A DNA stretch of 64,000 bases. Source: a virus. Below are positions 42,680 through 51,492 of the stretch, piece by piece. The stretch's first letter is position 1. The number at the start of each line of letters is the position of its first letter. The notes under the pieces were generated by a model that worked only from the letters and a program-made list of their open reading frames with translations, did no database searches and had not been told where the DNA came from. Position numbers and translations under genes: made by a program. The stretch covers positions 84,739 through 148,738 of the IMG/VR virus record IMGVR_UViG_3300030202_003189. The stretch is one strand, 5' to 3'.

Positions 42680-44278
42680 TTGAAAACAGAAGAAAGAAGA
42701 CATATACGTATAAAAGAACTAATGGGTATCGAAAAACCTCTATTAGAACAAGCACCTACCGCTGATTTATTTGGTACAAAACCAAGTAGTAAAGTGGCGG
42801 ACCAAGGATTGCAAGATTTAGTTGGGGCAGAAGCCGCAGTTGCTGCAGGAAGAGAGTTAATGGGTACAACCCCAATTTCACAGGGATATATAAATAGAGT
42901 TGTATTAAAATACCTAGATGGGACGGGACCATTCGGACTAACTTATTCATTCTCAAAAGATATAGTTGAGGGAAATACTGTTTATAAATCTAGTGACATT
43001 TTTTCTACAAAAAATGCTGAATATTTTGGTGTTACTTCAGTTGGTAATGCTATTATAGTTGACGCTCCAACATCAGAAGAAATCGAAACAGACGATAAAG
43101 AGGAGGAAATAGAGAAAAAAGAAGAAGATAATAGAAATAAAAGATTAACACAGATATTCAAAAAAATAGGTATAAATTTTGACCATAAAGATCCATTTAT
43201 TGTATATTTTAGAAAAGGTATCCGACCAATACTAAGAAGATTAAAGACAGAATTTCCTGAATATAACATAGAATTTCTTGACCAAGCAACAAATGTTGGA
43301 GTAGAAGATGTTATTGTTGATGGTTTCCTAACAACTAAATCTATATTATTTGAAGAGTATAAAGACTCTATGAGACACCTAATGGATTTACATAAGGGTA
43401 AAAAAGAATATAGTAAGGATAAAAAGATGGTAGGTATCCTAGATGGTGAAATTGAAAAAGAAAAAAAGAAACTTCTTAAAATAGTTAAACCACGATTTAA
43501 GAAAGTATTTAAGAAATATTTTACTTCATTAGACGACGATAAATTATTAAGACTAGGTATGTACCTATCAACCTTTTTATCAGGACTTAAAAAAGATTAT
43601 CCACAATATAATATAAATTATGGACAAATGAGAGTAACCGAGCAGGAAGAAAAGGAAGTTACTCCAGAAAAATTATCCATAATCTTAGAACAAAATGTAA
43701 CAGAAGTATGGATAGGTAGAAGATACCCTTGTAAGGTTAAGGTAGGTGAGGGTAAGGAAGCAAATAATACGATAAAGATATTAGATGTGGACTCCGAATA
43801 TGTATTCAAAGGAGGTACAACTTCTAAAAAAGGACCCGGGGGAGGAGGAGAAGGTAATAAGTGTCCAGAAGGAAAAGTATGGAACGAAAAAACTAAAAAA
43901 TGTGAAGAAAAACAGGGTTCATATACTTTCCCAAGTGGGTTAACTAATAGACAAGATAAAGGAAAAAAATTCTGGGTAACAATGGAGATAACTACTTCTC
44001 CAGCTAACTACCTAAAACAAGGATTTGAAACAGACGTACTACAACCCCATAACTCATTTGTGTATGTTGTAGAAATGTTATTTAATGGTTTTGAGTTTGA
44101 AAGAATAAACAGTAGTGCATTCCCAAACCAAAACTTTGAAGGTAAACAAATTAGATTTATTTTTGAAGATGACGTTGACGAAGTAGATTTTGGAAAAGAA
44201 TACCAAATTGAAGTTAAAAAAGAGAACGAATCCCTTGGGTACTTAAATATAATAGTTACAGATATAGTTAAAAGATAG
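42680..44278 (+). CDS. Large unrecognised tail-region protein
   Basis: About 532 residues. The N-terminal region KTEERRHIRIKELMGIEKPLLEQA resembles the short amphipathic helices seen at the ends of other proteins here. The centre is highly charged (IKKEEDNRNKRL-like stretches and many lysines). A glycine-rich linker is followed by NKCPEGKVWNEKTKKCEEK, a small two-cysteine module. Several beta strands (FWVTMEITTSP, FVYVVEMLFNGFEFERI) finish the protein. It is located between the chaperone and the tape measure. The frame is open from a TTG at 42662, but TATTTATT overlaps that point. The TTG at 42680 is more likely, and the ATG at 42722 is a third choice. Confidence 0.6.
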   Translation: MKTEERRHIRIKELMGIEKPLLEQAPTADLFGTKPSSKVADQGLQDLVGAEAAVAAGRELMGTTPISQGYINRVVLKYLDGTGPFGLTYSFSKDIVEGNTVYKSSDIFSTKNAEYFGVTSVGNAIIVDAPTSEEIETDDKEEEIEKKEEDNRNKRLTQIFKKIGINFDHKDPFIVYFRKGIRPILRRLKTEFPEYNIEFLDQATNVGVEDVIVDGFLTTKSILFEEYKDSMRHLMDLHKGKKEYSKDKKMVGILDGEIEKEKKKLLKIVKPRFKKVFKKYFTSLDDDKLLRLGMYLSTFLSGLKKDYPQYNINYGQMRVTEQEEKEVTPEKLSIILEQNVTEVWIGRRYPCKVKVGEGKEANNTIKILDVDSEYVFKGGTTSKKGPGGGGEGNKCPEGKVWNEKTKKCEEKQGSYTFPSGLTNRQDKGKKFWVTMEITTSPANYLKQGFETDVLQPHNSFVYVVEMLFNGFEFERINSSAFPNQNFEGKQIRFIFEDDVDEVDFGKEYQIEVKKENESLGYLNIIVTDIVKR

Positions 44279-44284
44279 TAAATC

Positions 44285-46888
44285 ATGGCAGAAGGATCAT
44301 CAACTTCAGACAGAATTAAAGAACTACAACAGGAGAGGGCATTACTCCAGTGGATGATTGATAACCAAAAAAGGGTTAACAACGGCATTTCCAGTTACCT
44401 TAAGGCTAGAAGAGAAATTCTAGTAATTGACCAACAAATAGCAGAAGCTGCTAAACAATTAGCAAAATCCCAAAAAATTATTGACGATTTAGAAAAGGAG
44501 AATAAGGATAGAATGGGAAGGGTCAAGAAATATTATGATGAAAAAATAAAACAACAAAAGAAGTTTCACGCTGGTGTTCAAAAAACTTTAGATGATTTAG
44601 ATGAGGAACAAAAGAAGTTAAAGGGAACGTTAAATATAATGAAGGCGATAACAAAATCGCTTACCGACCAACTTAAAAAGTTTACAGAACAACACTTCTC
44701 ACTTAAACAACTTAAGAAAGTATATCTGGAGTACGATAAAGCAGTTAGAATGACTCAAGTTAGTATGGGAGCAACTGCGGGAGCTGCTGATATGATTAGG
44801 AGAAATTTAGGGGAAGCAGCATATGAAGGAGCTAGATATGGGATATCGGTTGCGGAAATGGCCGCAAATCAAAGAGATATTAGTGAAAGTATAGGTAGAC
44901 AATTAATTATGACTTCGGAACAGTTATCTAAGTTTGGTGTTATGAATAAATTAGTTCCGGGGGTAGCCAATGAATTGGCTTCTTTATTTGATGTATTTGG
45001 TAAGAGTCTAGAATATACGGGAGATATGATGCAGAGAATACTTACCACATCTGTAGAAACAGGATTAAACTTCACTAGATTAACTAAAGAAAATGCTAAA
45101 AATGCGAAACTTGCAACAAGATTCAGGTTCAAAGGAGGACTTAGAGACATTGAAGGTATTAGTAAACAAATGGTAAGACTAAGAACTAACTTTGAATCTA
45201 TCGCTGGTTTTGCGGAAAAAGTGTTTAGACCCGAAGGGGCAATTGAGGCGGCGGCACAACTACAAGTTTTAGGGGGCGCTATGGCTAATCTTGGTGATCC
45301 TTTTATGTTAATGTATAAAGCACGTAACGATGTTGCTGGGTTCACAGAGGAAGTTCTTAAGGCAACTAAATTCACAGGAATGTGGGATAAGAAGACACAG
45401 GAATTTACATTAACGGCTAATGAGTTAGACCGTTTAAGAGAATTGGCAAAAATTACAGGTCAATCTATGGAGGAGTTAGCGGTACAAGCACGACAACAAA
45501 TTAGATTTGATGCTATTGGAGGGGAGATAGCAGCAAACTTTACCGGTAAGGACAAAGAGTTGATTGAGAATTTGGCAGTTATGAAAGATGGTAAGTTCAA
45601 AATGAATGTTAGTACAGAAATTGGTGGGGAAGAATTTGTAGAGATTGGTAAGGTTACACCAGAACAAATAAAACTACTTACAGATCACCGACAAACACTA
45701 GAAGACCAAGCAAGGATGGCACTTACATTCCAAGAAAAGTTTGATGCGTTTATAAATCAACTACAAACTCTTTTAATCCCATCAATGGACAAGATTGCCG
45801 CATGGTTAGATAAATGGGCAATAAAAATAGATATGTGGAGTGATAAAACAAAAGAAAATCTTGCATACTTTTTAGTCGGGGCGGCGGCACTTTTTAGTGT
45901 AACTGCCATGTTTGGAATGGGGATATCCCTAGGACTTGGATTTAGGGCCAGTTCAGGAATAGGAGGACTTGCAGCTGGTGGTGGGTATCAAGGAGGAATG
46001 GCGTCAAAGTTAGCGGGAAAAAAAGGTGGTATGTATGCAGCAAAAGGAAGTATGATGAAAATGTTGGGGGCTGCGGCTGTGATAACAGCGGTTGGTGCGG
46101 CAATTCTAATGGTTGGTCATGGTATGAAGGCCGCGTCAGAAGGATTCTCAACATTAGCCAACGCAATGGCCAGTCTTCCAGTTACTCATTTAGAAACCTT
46201 CGAATCAATAGTAACTAAACTAGGTACTGGTGTTGTAATTATGGCGGTGGGTCTTGGAATATTGGCGGCTGTATTAATCGGTATGGGAGCAACATCAGCA
46301 GCAATGGGGATGGCGGCAGTAGTTCTATTGGCAGTTGGTGCTGCTGTTTTAATGATTGGAGGGGCGGTTTGGTTAGCAGCAAATGGTATGGCGTCATTAG
46401 TAGATTCGATGTCGAATTTGATGAAAAATCCAGGTGTAGGTGATGAGATGTTAAAGATGGGAGCGGGGTTAGTAGCAATGGCTGGTGGACTAACTCTAAT
46501 GGCAAATCCATTAGCGATGTTAGGAATGGGGGAGGCGTGGTGGTTCTTATCTAAAGTTTCTAAATACGGCCCTGGTATCCAGGCTGCTGGAGAAGGGGTT
46601 AAATACTTAAACGAAAACCTAGGAGGACTAAAGTCCTCAATTAAAAACTTTGATGCGGATGGAGGTATGTTTGAGAAGTTGGCACAAATTGATAAAATGA
46701 TAACCAGAACACAATCAAAACCAATCATTGTTGAAGTAAAAGGTGATTTAGGGGGTAGGTTAACTGTAGACGTTCTTGGTGCTGAAACTGAAAGAAAGAT
46801 ATTACTGTCAGATGGTAGATTCATAACTAACTTAACAAATGAGATTGAAGATAGAATAGATATAAAACAAAAGATTAGTGGTAAATAA
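44285..46888 (+). CDS. Tape measure protein
   Basis: An 867-residue protein. The first 150 residues are a long coiled coil (KELQQERALLQWMIDNQ through KTLDDLDEEQKKLKG). Next comes a helical region with AAYEGARYGISVAEMAAN. After residue 528 there are strongly hydrophobic glycine- and alanine-rich helices (FLVGAAALFSVTAMFGMGI, AAVITAVGAAILMVGHGM, MAVGLGILAAVLIGMGA, VVLLAVGAAVLMIGGAVW). This architecture is typical of tape measures, which set tail length and are thought to leave with the DNA. It lies after the chaperone genes and before the baseplate genes, as expected. The T4 tape measure gp29 is 590 residues, so this tail should be longer. Confidence 0.85.
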   Translation: MAEGSSTSDRIKELQQERALLQWMIDNQKRVNNGISSYLKARREILVIDQQIAEAAKQLAKSQKIIDDLEKENKDRMGRVKKYYDEKIKQQKKFHAGVQKTLDDLDEEQKKLKGTLNIMKAITKSLTDQLKKFTEQHFSLKQLKKVYLEYDKAVRMTQVSMGATAGAADMIRRNLGEAAYEGARYGISVAEMAANQRDISESIGRQLIMTSEQLSKFGVMNKLVPGVANELASLFDVFGKSLEYTGDMMQRILTTSVETGLNFTRLTKENAKNAKLATRFRFKGGLRDIEGISKQMVRLRTNFESIAGFAEKVFRPEGAIEAAAQLQVLGGAMANLGDPFMLMYKARNDVAGFTEEVLKATKFTGMWDKKTQEFTLTANELDRLRELAKITGQSMEELAVQARQQIRFDAIGGEIAANFTGKDKELIENLAVMKDGKFKMNVSTEIGGEEFVEIGKVTPEQIKLLTDHRQTLEDQARMALTFQEKFDAFINQLQTLLIPSMDKIAAWLDKWAIKIDMWSDKTKENLAYFLVGAAALFSVTAMFGMGISLGLGFRASSGIGGLAAGGGYQGGMASKLAGKKGGMYAAKGSMMKMLGAAAVITAVGAAILMVGHGMKAASEGFSTLANAMASLPVTHLETFESIVTKLGTGVVIMAVGLGILAAVLIGMGATSAAMGMAAVVLLAVGAAVLMIGGAVWLAANGMASLVDSMSNLMKNPGVGDEMLKMGAGLVAMAGGLTLMANPLAMLGMGEAWWFLSKVSKYGPGIQAAGEGVKYLNENLGGLKSSIKNFDADGGMFEKLAQIDKMITRTQSKPIIVEVKGDLGGRLTVDVLGAETERKILLSDGRFITNLTNEIEDRIDIKQKISGK

Positions 46889-46893
46889 AAAAT

Positions 46894-49800
46894 ATGGGAA
46901 TTAATATAGATAATACAGTAATTAATGGAGTTTCACAAGCAACCACAACTGCTGAACTAAGAGAGTGGTTACTAAATAGAAATTTACCTAATGTTATAAC
47001 AGAAGCTGGGTTTCAACAGAATGTACAAATGCTTCAAGAAGCCTCACTGTTATTTGAAGAAACCAACCAAGGATTTCTCCAATCACTAGTTGTTGGGAAT
47101 GAGTTTTATCAGACTGGTGCGTATTATAGCGCTGGGGTTAATTACGGTATGTTAAATGGGCCACAATATTCTATTGATAATCTAGGTGAGATTAATATTG
47201 ATACAACTACAGACTCATCTGGAAATTTAATGCCACACATCTCTTGTGAATTACCAGACTATATCTTTCCTATAGAATCGAGTTCACTATGTGAAATAAA
47301 TTTATTTAGTGCAGAATTAGAATATACCGCTAATAATCTAGATTATTATGAAATACCAACATCAGATGGGACACCAATATCAGAAACATATAACCCAGAG
47401 TCATTTGGGGTTTTACCACCATTTAATATGGCTAGAACATCTAGTGATTTTAGTGTTCTTGCTCAGTATGGTGAAGGAGTGGATAGTCTAGTTAAAAAGA
47501 CACAGAATCAAAACCCGGCGAATAACCCATATTCTTGGTTCAATTCAAATCCGACAATGTACGACTTATTCATTTCACCTAATTTTGATGGTAATTTTAT
47601 GAGATTCGATTCAACAGCTTTAGAATTATCACCATTAGATAATAGATTCTATGGGTTAAAAATTAGTCAAAGGGGATTTGAATTTAATAATGCTTCAGCA
47701 CCTGATGGTTCAGGAGTTAAAACTTTCTATACACCTTTACAACCATATAATGATGGTTTCTCTGATGCTCCGTCTACTTTAATACAAAATACTAGAATAT
47801 TAGAACAATGGGTTCTTGGTTCTTATGGTACTAGAATAGTTAGAGACGCTCATTTATTAAGAAATTCATTCACATCCTGTGACATGTATCTTAGTAATAG
47901 TCCTGGACTTCCTGGTATTGATTCTATCGAAGGAACAGTAGGATTAAATAATTACTATTTAACTTTGGCTTGGGTGTTATCAGGCCCAAGAAAACCGAAA
48001 TCAAACACTAACTACTTTGTACAACAACTAACCGCGTCTCAAATGGACCCTACAGCTCTTGCTGGAGGACTTGGGGAGGCGGTTATTGACCAAGATTTTG
48101 GGTGGGATAGGGCATTAATACCTGATTTTGCTGCACTACCAACAGCTCGAAAAATAGAAAGTGGTGCTAGATGGCAACCACAAAGAACTATTAGTAACTT
48201 TGAATTAATGGAAGAAGTAGGGACTAAAGGAATATTAAACTATACCCAACGAATAATTAATAACTCCACTGATGGTGCACAAGGGGTAGTAAAAGTCGGT
48301 GATTATATTAGACAGGACACGAAATACATTAAAACAAAAAATGGACCAATTAGTAGAGGTTCAGGGGTAGACTCACTTAAAAATAGTGGTCAGAAACCAT
48401 TTTATAGAAGTTGGATTAGAGCAAAGAAAGAAGAAGTAGTACAAGGAGGTGAAGACGGATCACTTCCATTAAATTATTCAAGGTACGATGCTTTAATAAG
48501 ACACCAAGGATTAGTCCTAGGAGGTAATCGTTCTACTTGGAGTGGAGGAGCAAGTGTAATCGAGGAAACTGGAGGGGCACATAATGCTCAATCAGGACCT
48601 ACAGATACAAAAAGATTCATGTTTTCACTTGAAAATTTAGCGTGGAAGGATGATAATGACAGTCTTTCACCCCATGAAATAGGTCCAAATAAAGGTAGGA
48701 TAATGTGGTTCCCACCTTATATTGAAAGTTGGACTGAAAACTCAAGTGCAAACTGGACACAGACAGATATTTTAGGTAGGGTTGAACCTATTTTTACTTA
48801 TAAAAATTCGTTTAGACAAACTAACCTTAACTTTATGGTTGTAACTGACTATCCAGAAGTATTAGATACAATAAGTAAGGATTTTTCACCAACTAATTCT
48901 GATATGGAGGCTGCTCAGTTCTTCTCAGGAGAAGATTTTGATAGATATAGAGACGCAATTGTTTCAGGTAAAACAATGGGAGGTAACTCACAATTCTTTG
49001 AAGATGTTGGTGCTGTAAAATTAAAACCTGCTAGTGATTTTTTAACTGATGTAGGGGAAAGTGTGCCGAATGGTTTTGATACTGAGGAAATAACACTTTA
49101 TTATTTTAGTGGATGTTCACAAATGAATTCAGTAGGTACTGAGGTGTGGCCATATACAGATACAGAACCTGCTTGTACAAATTGTGGAGAACTTTGGGAA
49201 GGGCAGTATGATAAAACAACTGAAGCAGATGCGTATTCAACACGAGGGGGAGATGTGAAACTTGGAGCTAAAAATAAACTACAAGAACTTGCTGAGTGGT
49301 TAGTTACCGAACAAGGAAAGAGATATAAAATTCAAATTCAATACTATAGAGGTCCAATACAGGAAGATATGGGGGATGACTTCCATCACATACCTGTTCC
49401 TGGTAATCATGGAGTTCCTTTTGAGGGAGAAGGTGAAGGGATTGAGGTAGTAAATTCTTTATCTGAAGAGGCAGTATCTCTTATAAATAAAGACTATGTA
49501 ACGTGTGGACCAAGTAGAGGATTAAAGGCAGCGGATTTATTACAGGGTTTAATGAGTACGTATGAAGAGGCTAATTTAGAAGAATTATTAACAACTAGAA
49601 ATGATAGTTGGTATATGGAAGACGCCCCAGAAGATGGTAGATGGGAAGTAACATATGGTGGGGCAGCACCATATGATGAGATAATTTTAGAAAAAGATAA
49701 TAACTCTACAGTAACTAATGTTGTTGATGCGGATTATGTTGTACCATATCCGGGGTATATCCAAGCCTTACCTATAACATTGAAAGTGATACTTAATCCA

Positions 49801-51168
49801 GAGTTAACGAGTCAAGACGCTAAGGATGAGGCTCAAGCAACATTCGAGGCTGAGAAGGCTACGGTTATTGAAGAATATGAATCCGGAGGAAACGACAGAA
49901 TTCCAACAGGAACATTTTTTAGAGACTTAGAACAAAAGGATACCTTTGCTTATCAAAATTATAAAGAAAAAATAAACAACTTTCATCCCGCATTTCATTC
50001 TATTCATCCTTGTGAGTTTAATGCAAGAATGACCTTCTTAAACCAATGTTTAAGGCCAGGTAGTTCAATAGAAGGGATTGTAGGTCCTAACAACATGTCA
50101 TTTGGAAGACCTCCGGTATGTGTTCTTAGACTGGGGGATTACTATAATTGTAAAGTTATTATTAATAATATAGATTTCAGTTATGAACAACCATTTTGGG
50201 ACTTAAACCCAGAAGGGATTGGTGCACAACCATGGGTTGTTAGAGTTTCCATGCAAATGTATATTGTAGGTGGAATGAGTCTTGGTGGTCCATTATCACA
50301 ATTACAAAATGCAGTTTCCTTTAACTATTTTGCTAATACTGAACTTTGTGAACCAGATAGGGCAAAACCTACTGTACCAACAACTTTAACAACTACACAA
50401 GAGGAGATAATTCCTAATGATTCAGAAATAGGAGATGGTGATGATGATAATGACGAAATAATAATCCAAAACAATTCAGGAGTTGGAAATAATCCAGAGC
50501 AAACTAACAATTCTGAAGTAGTAGTCACAAATGATGAAAATGAGATAATGTGGACAGGGTTCATAAATAGTGGTACTTTAACAAATACATACGACGCATC
50601 CCAAGCTGATCCTCTAAATCTAGCTGACCCTGGGTTTGCAATACCTTCGGCAAATTATGAGGGTATGTTCAGATGTACGGCAACTTTACAAAGAGTAGGG
50701 ACAGGGAATCAATATAAGATATCCTGGTCTTATGCTGTTGCCACAACTCAGATTAAACAAAAGGTTGTGAATTTATTAGACCCAAGTGACCTAAACTACA
50801 GTGACCCATTTACATGGGAGAGTGTTGGTATTGGAGATAATATGACATATAATACAGAGGTATTTGAAGATACCACTGAATGTATCAAAGACAATAAAGC
50901 GGGATGTACGGTACTTTTGCAACAAATGAAGACTCTTGCGCTTAAGGTCGAGGACTTTTACCAAGAGTGGTATAATCTATACTGGGGAGACATGTGGGCT
51001 GAGGGTTCTACTCCCCCTGACCTACCTTCATTCAAATTAAATTTCTGTTACAGTGTGTCAACAGGTGATCCACACTCAAACAGCACATTTGACGAGTGTT
51101 TAACAAACCCAACAGGAAATAAACTTGAAACAGATGGTACTGCAGTAATAAACATCATTAAAACCTAA
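46894..51168 (+). CDS. Large baseplate/tail-tip structural protein
   Basis: A 1424-residue protein directly behind the tape measure. The segment MWFPPYIESWTENSSANWTQTDILGRVEPIFTYKNSFRQTNLNFMVVTDYP has the pattern of phage tube-initiator and baseplate-centre proteins. LGDYYNCKVIINNIDFSYEQPFWDLNPEGIGAQPWVVRVSMQMYIVGG is another typical hub-related stretch. Around residues 780-890, LQELAEWLVTEQGKRYKIQIQYYRG and a later SRGLKAADLLQGLM resemble the two ends of an OmpA-like peptidoglycan-binding domain, though the resemblance is weak. A TACTNCGELW-like cysteine pair lies just before. The length is several times larger than T4 gp48 or gp54. Confidence 0.62.
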   Translation: MGINIDNTVINGVSQATTTAELREWLLNRNLPNVITEAGFQQNVQMLQEASLLFEETNQGFLQSLVVGNEFYQTGAYYSAGVNYGMLNGPQYSIDNLGEINIDTTTDSSGNLMPHISCELPDYIFPIESSSLCEINLFSAELEYTANNLDYYEIPTSDGTPISETYNPESFGVLPPFNMARTSSDFSVLAQYGEGVDSLVKKTQNQNPANNPYSWFNSNPTMYDLFISPNFDGNFMRFDSTALELSPLDNRFYGLKISQRGFEFNNASAPDGSGVKTFYTPLQPYNDGFSDAPSTLIQNTRILEQWVLGSYGTRIVRDAHLLRNSFTSCDMYLSNSPGLPGIDSIEGTVGLNNYYLTLAWVLSGPRKPKSNTNYFVQQLTASQMDPTALAGGLGEAVIDQDFGWDRALIPDFAALPTARKIESGARWQPQRTISNFELMEEVGTKGILNYTQRIINNSTDGAQGVVKVGDYIRQDTKYIKTKNGPISRGSGVDSLKNSGQKPFYRSWIRAKKEEVVQGGEDGSLPLNYSRYDALIRHQGLVLGGNRSTWSGGASVIEETGGAHNAQSGPTDTKRFMFSLENLAWKDDNDSLSPHEIGPNKGRIMWFPPYIESWTENSSANWTQTDILGRVEPIFTYKNSFRQTNLNFMVVTDYPEVLDTISKDFSPTNSDMEAAQFFSGEDFDRYRDAIVSGKTMGGNSQFFEDVGAVKLKPASDFLTDVGESVPNGFDTEEITLYYFSGCSQMNSVGTEVWPYTDTEPACTNCGELWEGQYDKTTEADAYSTRGGDVKLGAKNKLQELAEWLVTEQGKRYKIQIQYYRGPIQEDMGDDFHHIPVPGNHGVPFEGEGEGIEVVNSLSEEAVSLINKDYVTCGPSRGLKAADLLQGLMSTYEEANLEELLTTRNDSWYMEDAPEDGRWEVTYGGAAPYDEIILEKDNNSTVTNVVDADYVVPYPGYIQALPITLKVILNPELTSQDAKDEAQATFEAEKATVIEEYESGGNDRIPTGTFFRDLEQKDTFAYQNYKEKINNFHPAFHSIHPCEFNARMTFLNQCLRPGSSIEGIVGPNNMSFGRPPVCVLRLGDYYNCKVIINNIDFSYEQPFWDLNPEGIGAQPWVVRVSMQMYIVGGMSLGGPLSQLQNAVSFNYFANTELCEPDRAKPTVPTTLTTTQEEIIPNDSEIGDGDDDNDEIIIQNNSGVGNNPEQTNNSEVVVTNDENEIMWTGFINSGTLTNTYDASQADPLNLADPGFAIPSANYEGMFRCTATLQRVGTGNQYKISWSYAVATTQIKQKVVNLLDPSDLNYSDPFTWESVGIGDNMTYNTEVFEDTTECIKDNKAGCTVLLQQMKTLALKVEDFYQEWYNLYWGDMWAEGSTPPDLPSFKLNFCYSVSTGDPHSNSTFDECLTNPTGNKLETDGTAVINIIKT

Positions 51169-51171
51169 AAA

Positions 51172-51489
51172 ATGAGCTTATATTATAATAGATATCACAA
51201 TATGACCAACGACGGAAAACCAAAACCGATGCCGTTTATAAAATTACCTAATAAATCAACCGATAAATTTATAAAATACGAACAAGGGGTTACCAGGTTT
51301 GATAAGTTGAGCAATCAGTACTATGGGAACTCATTACATGGGTGGTTAATTATGCAAGGAAATGCAGAATTGGGTGGTTTAGAGTTTACTATACCTGAGG
51401 GAACAATCATTAGAATACCATTCCCATTCAAAAAGTCTTTACAAGATTACGAGAATGCAGTAAATAGATATCTTAAACTAAATGGTTAA
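51172..51489 (+). CDS. 53: Baseplate wedge protein, gp53-like with LysM-type fold
   Basis: A 105-residue protein. After a short N-terminal arm, KYEQGVTRFDKLSNQYYGNSLHGWLIMQGN and GLEFTIPEGTIIRIPFP show the LysM-like pattern: start DxLS, xxYYGN, then WxxI and the TIPxGTxIxIP ending. This pattern is shared by gp53-type wedge proteins and small hub-binding proteins of other contractile tails. It lies three bases after the large baseplate gene and four bases before the hub gene, so the three are clearly expressed together. Confidence 0.78.
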   Translation: MSLYYNRYHNMTNDGKPKPMPFIKLPNKSTDKFIKYEQGVTRFDKLSNQYYGNSLHGWLIMQGNAELGGLEFTIPEGTIIRIPFPFKKSLQDYENAVNRYLKLNG

Positions 51490-51492
51490 AAT

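Noticed and set aside
46186-46824. A 212-residue minus-strand open frame inside the tape measure gene
   Set aside because: It lies fully within a coding frame with strong tape-measure features. The proline- and serine-rich translation is the usual reverse of hydrophobic glycine/alanine-rich helices.
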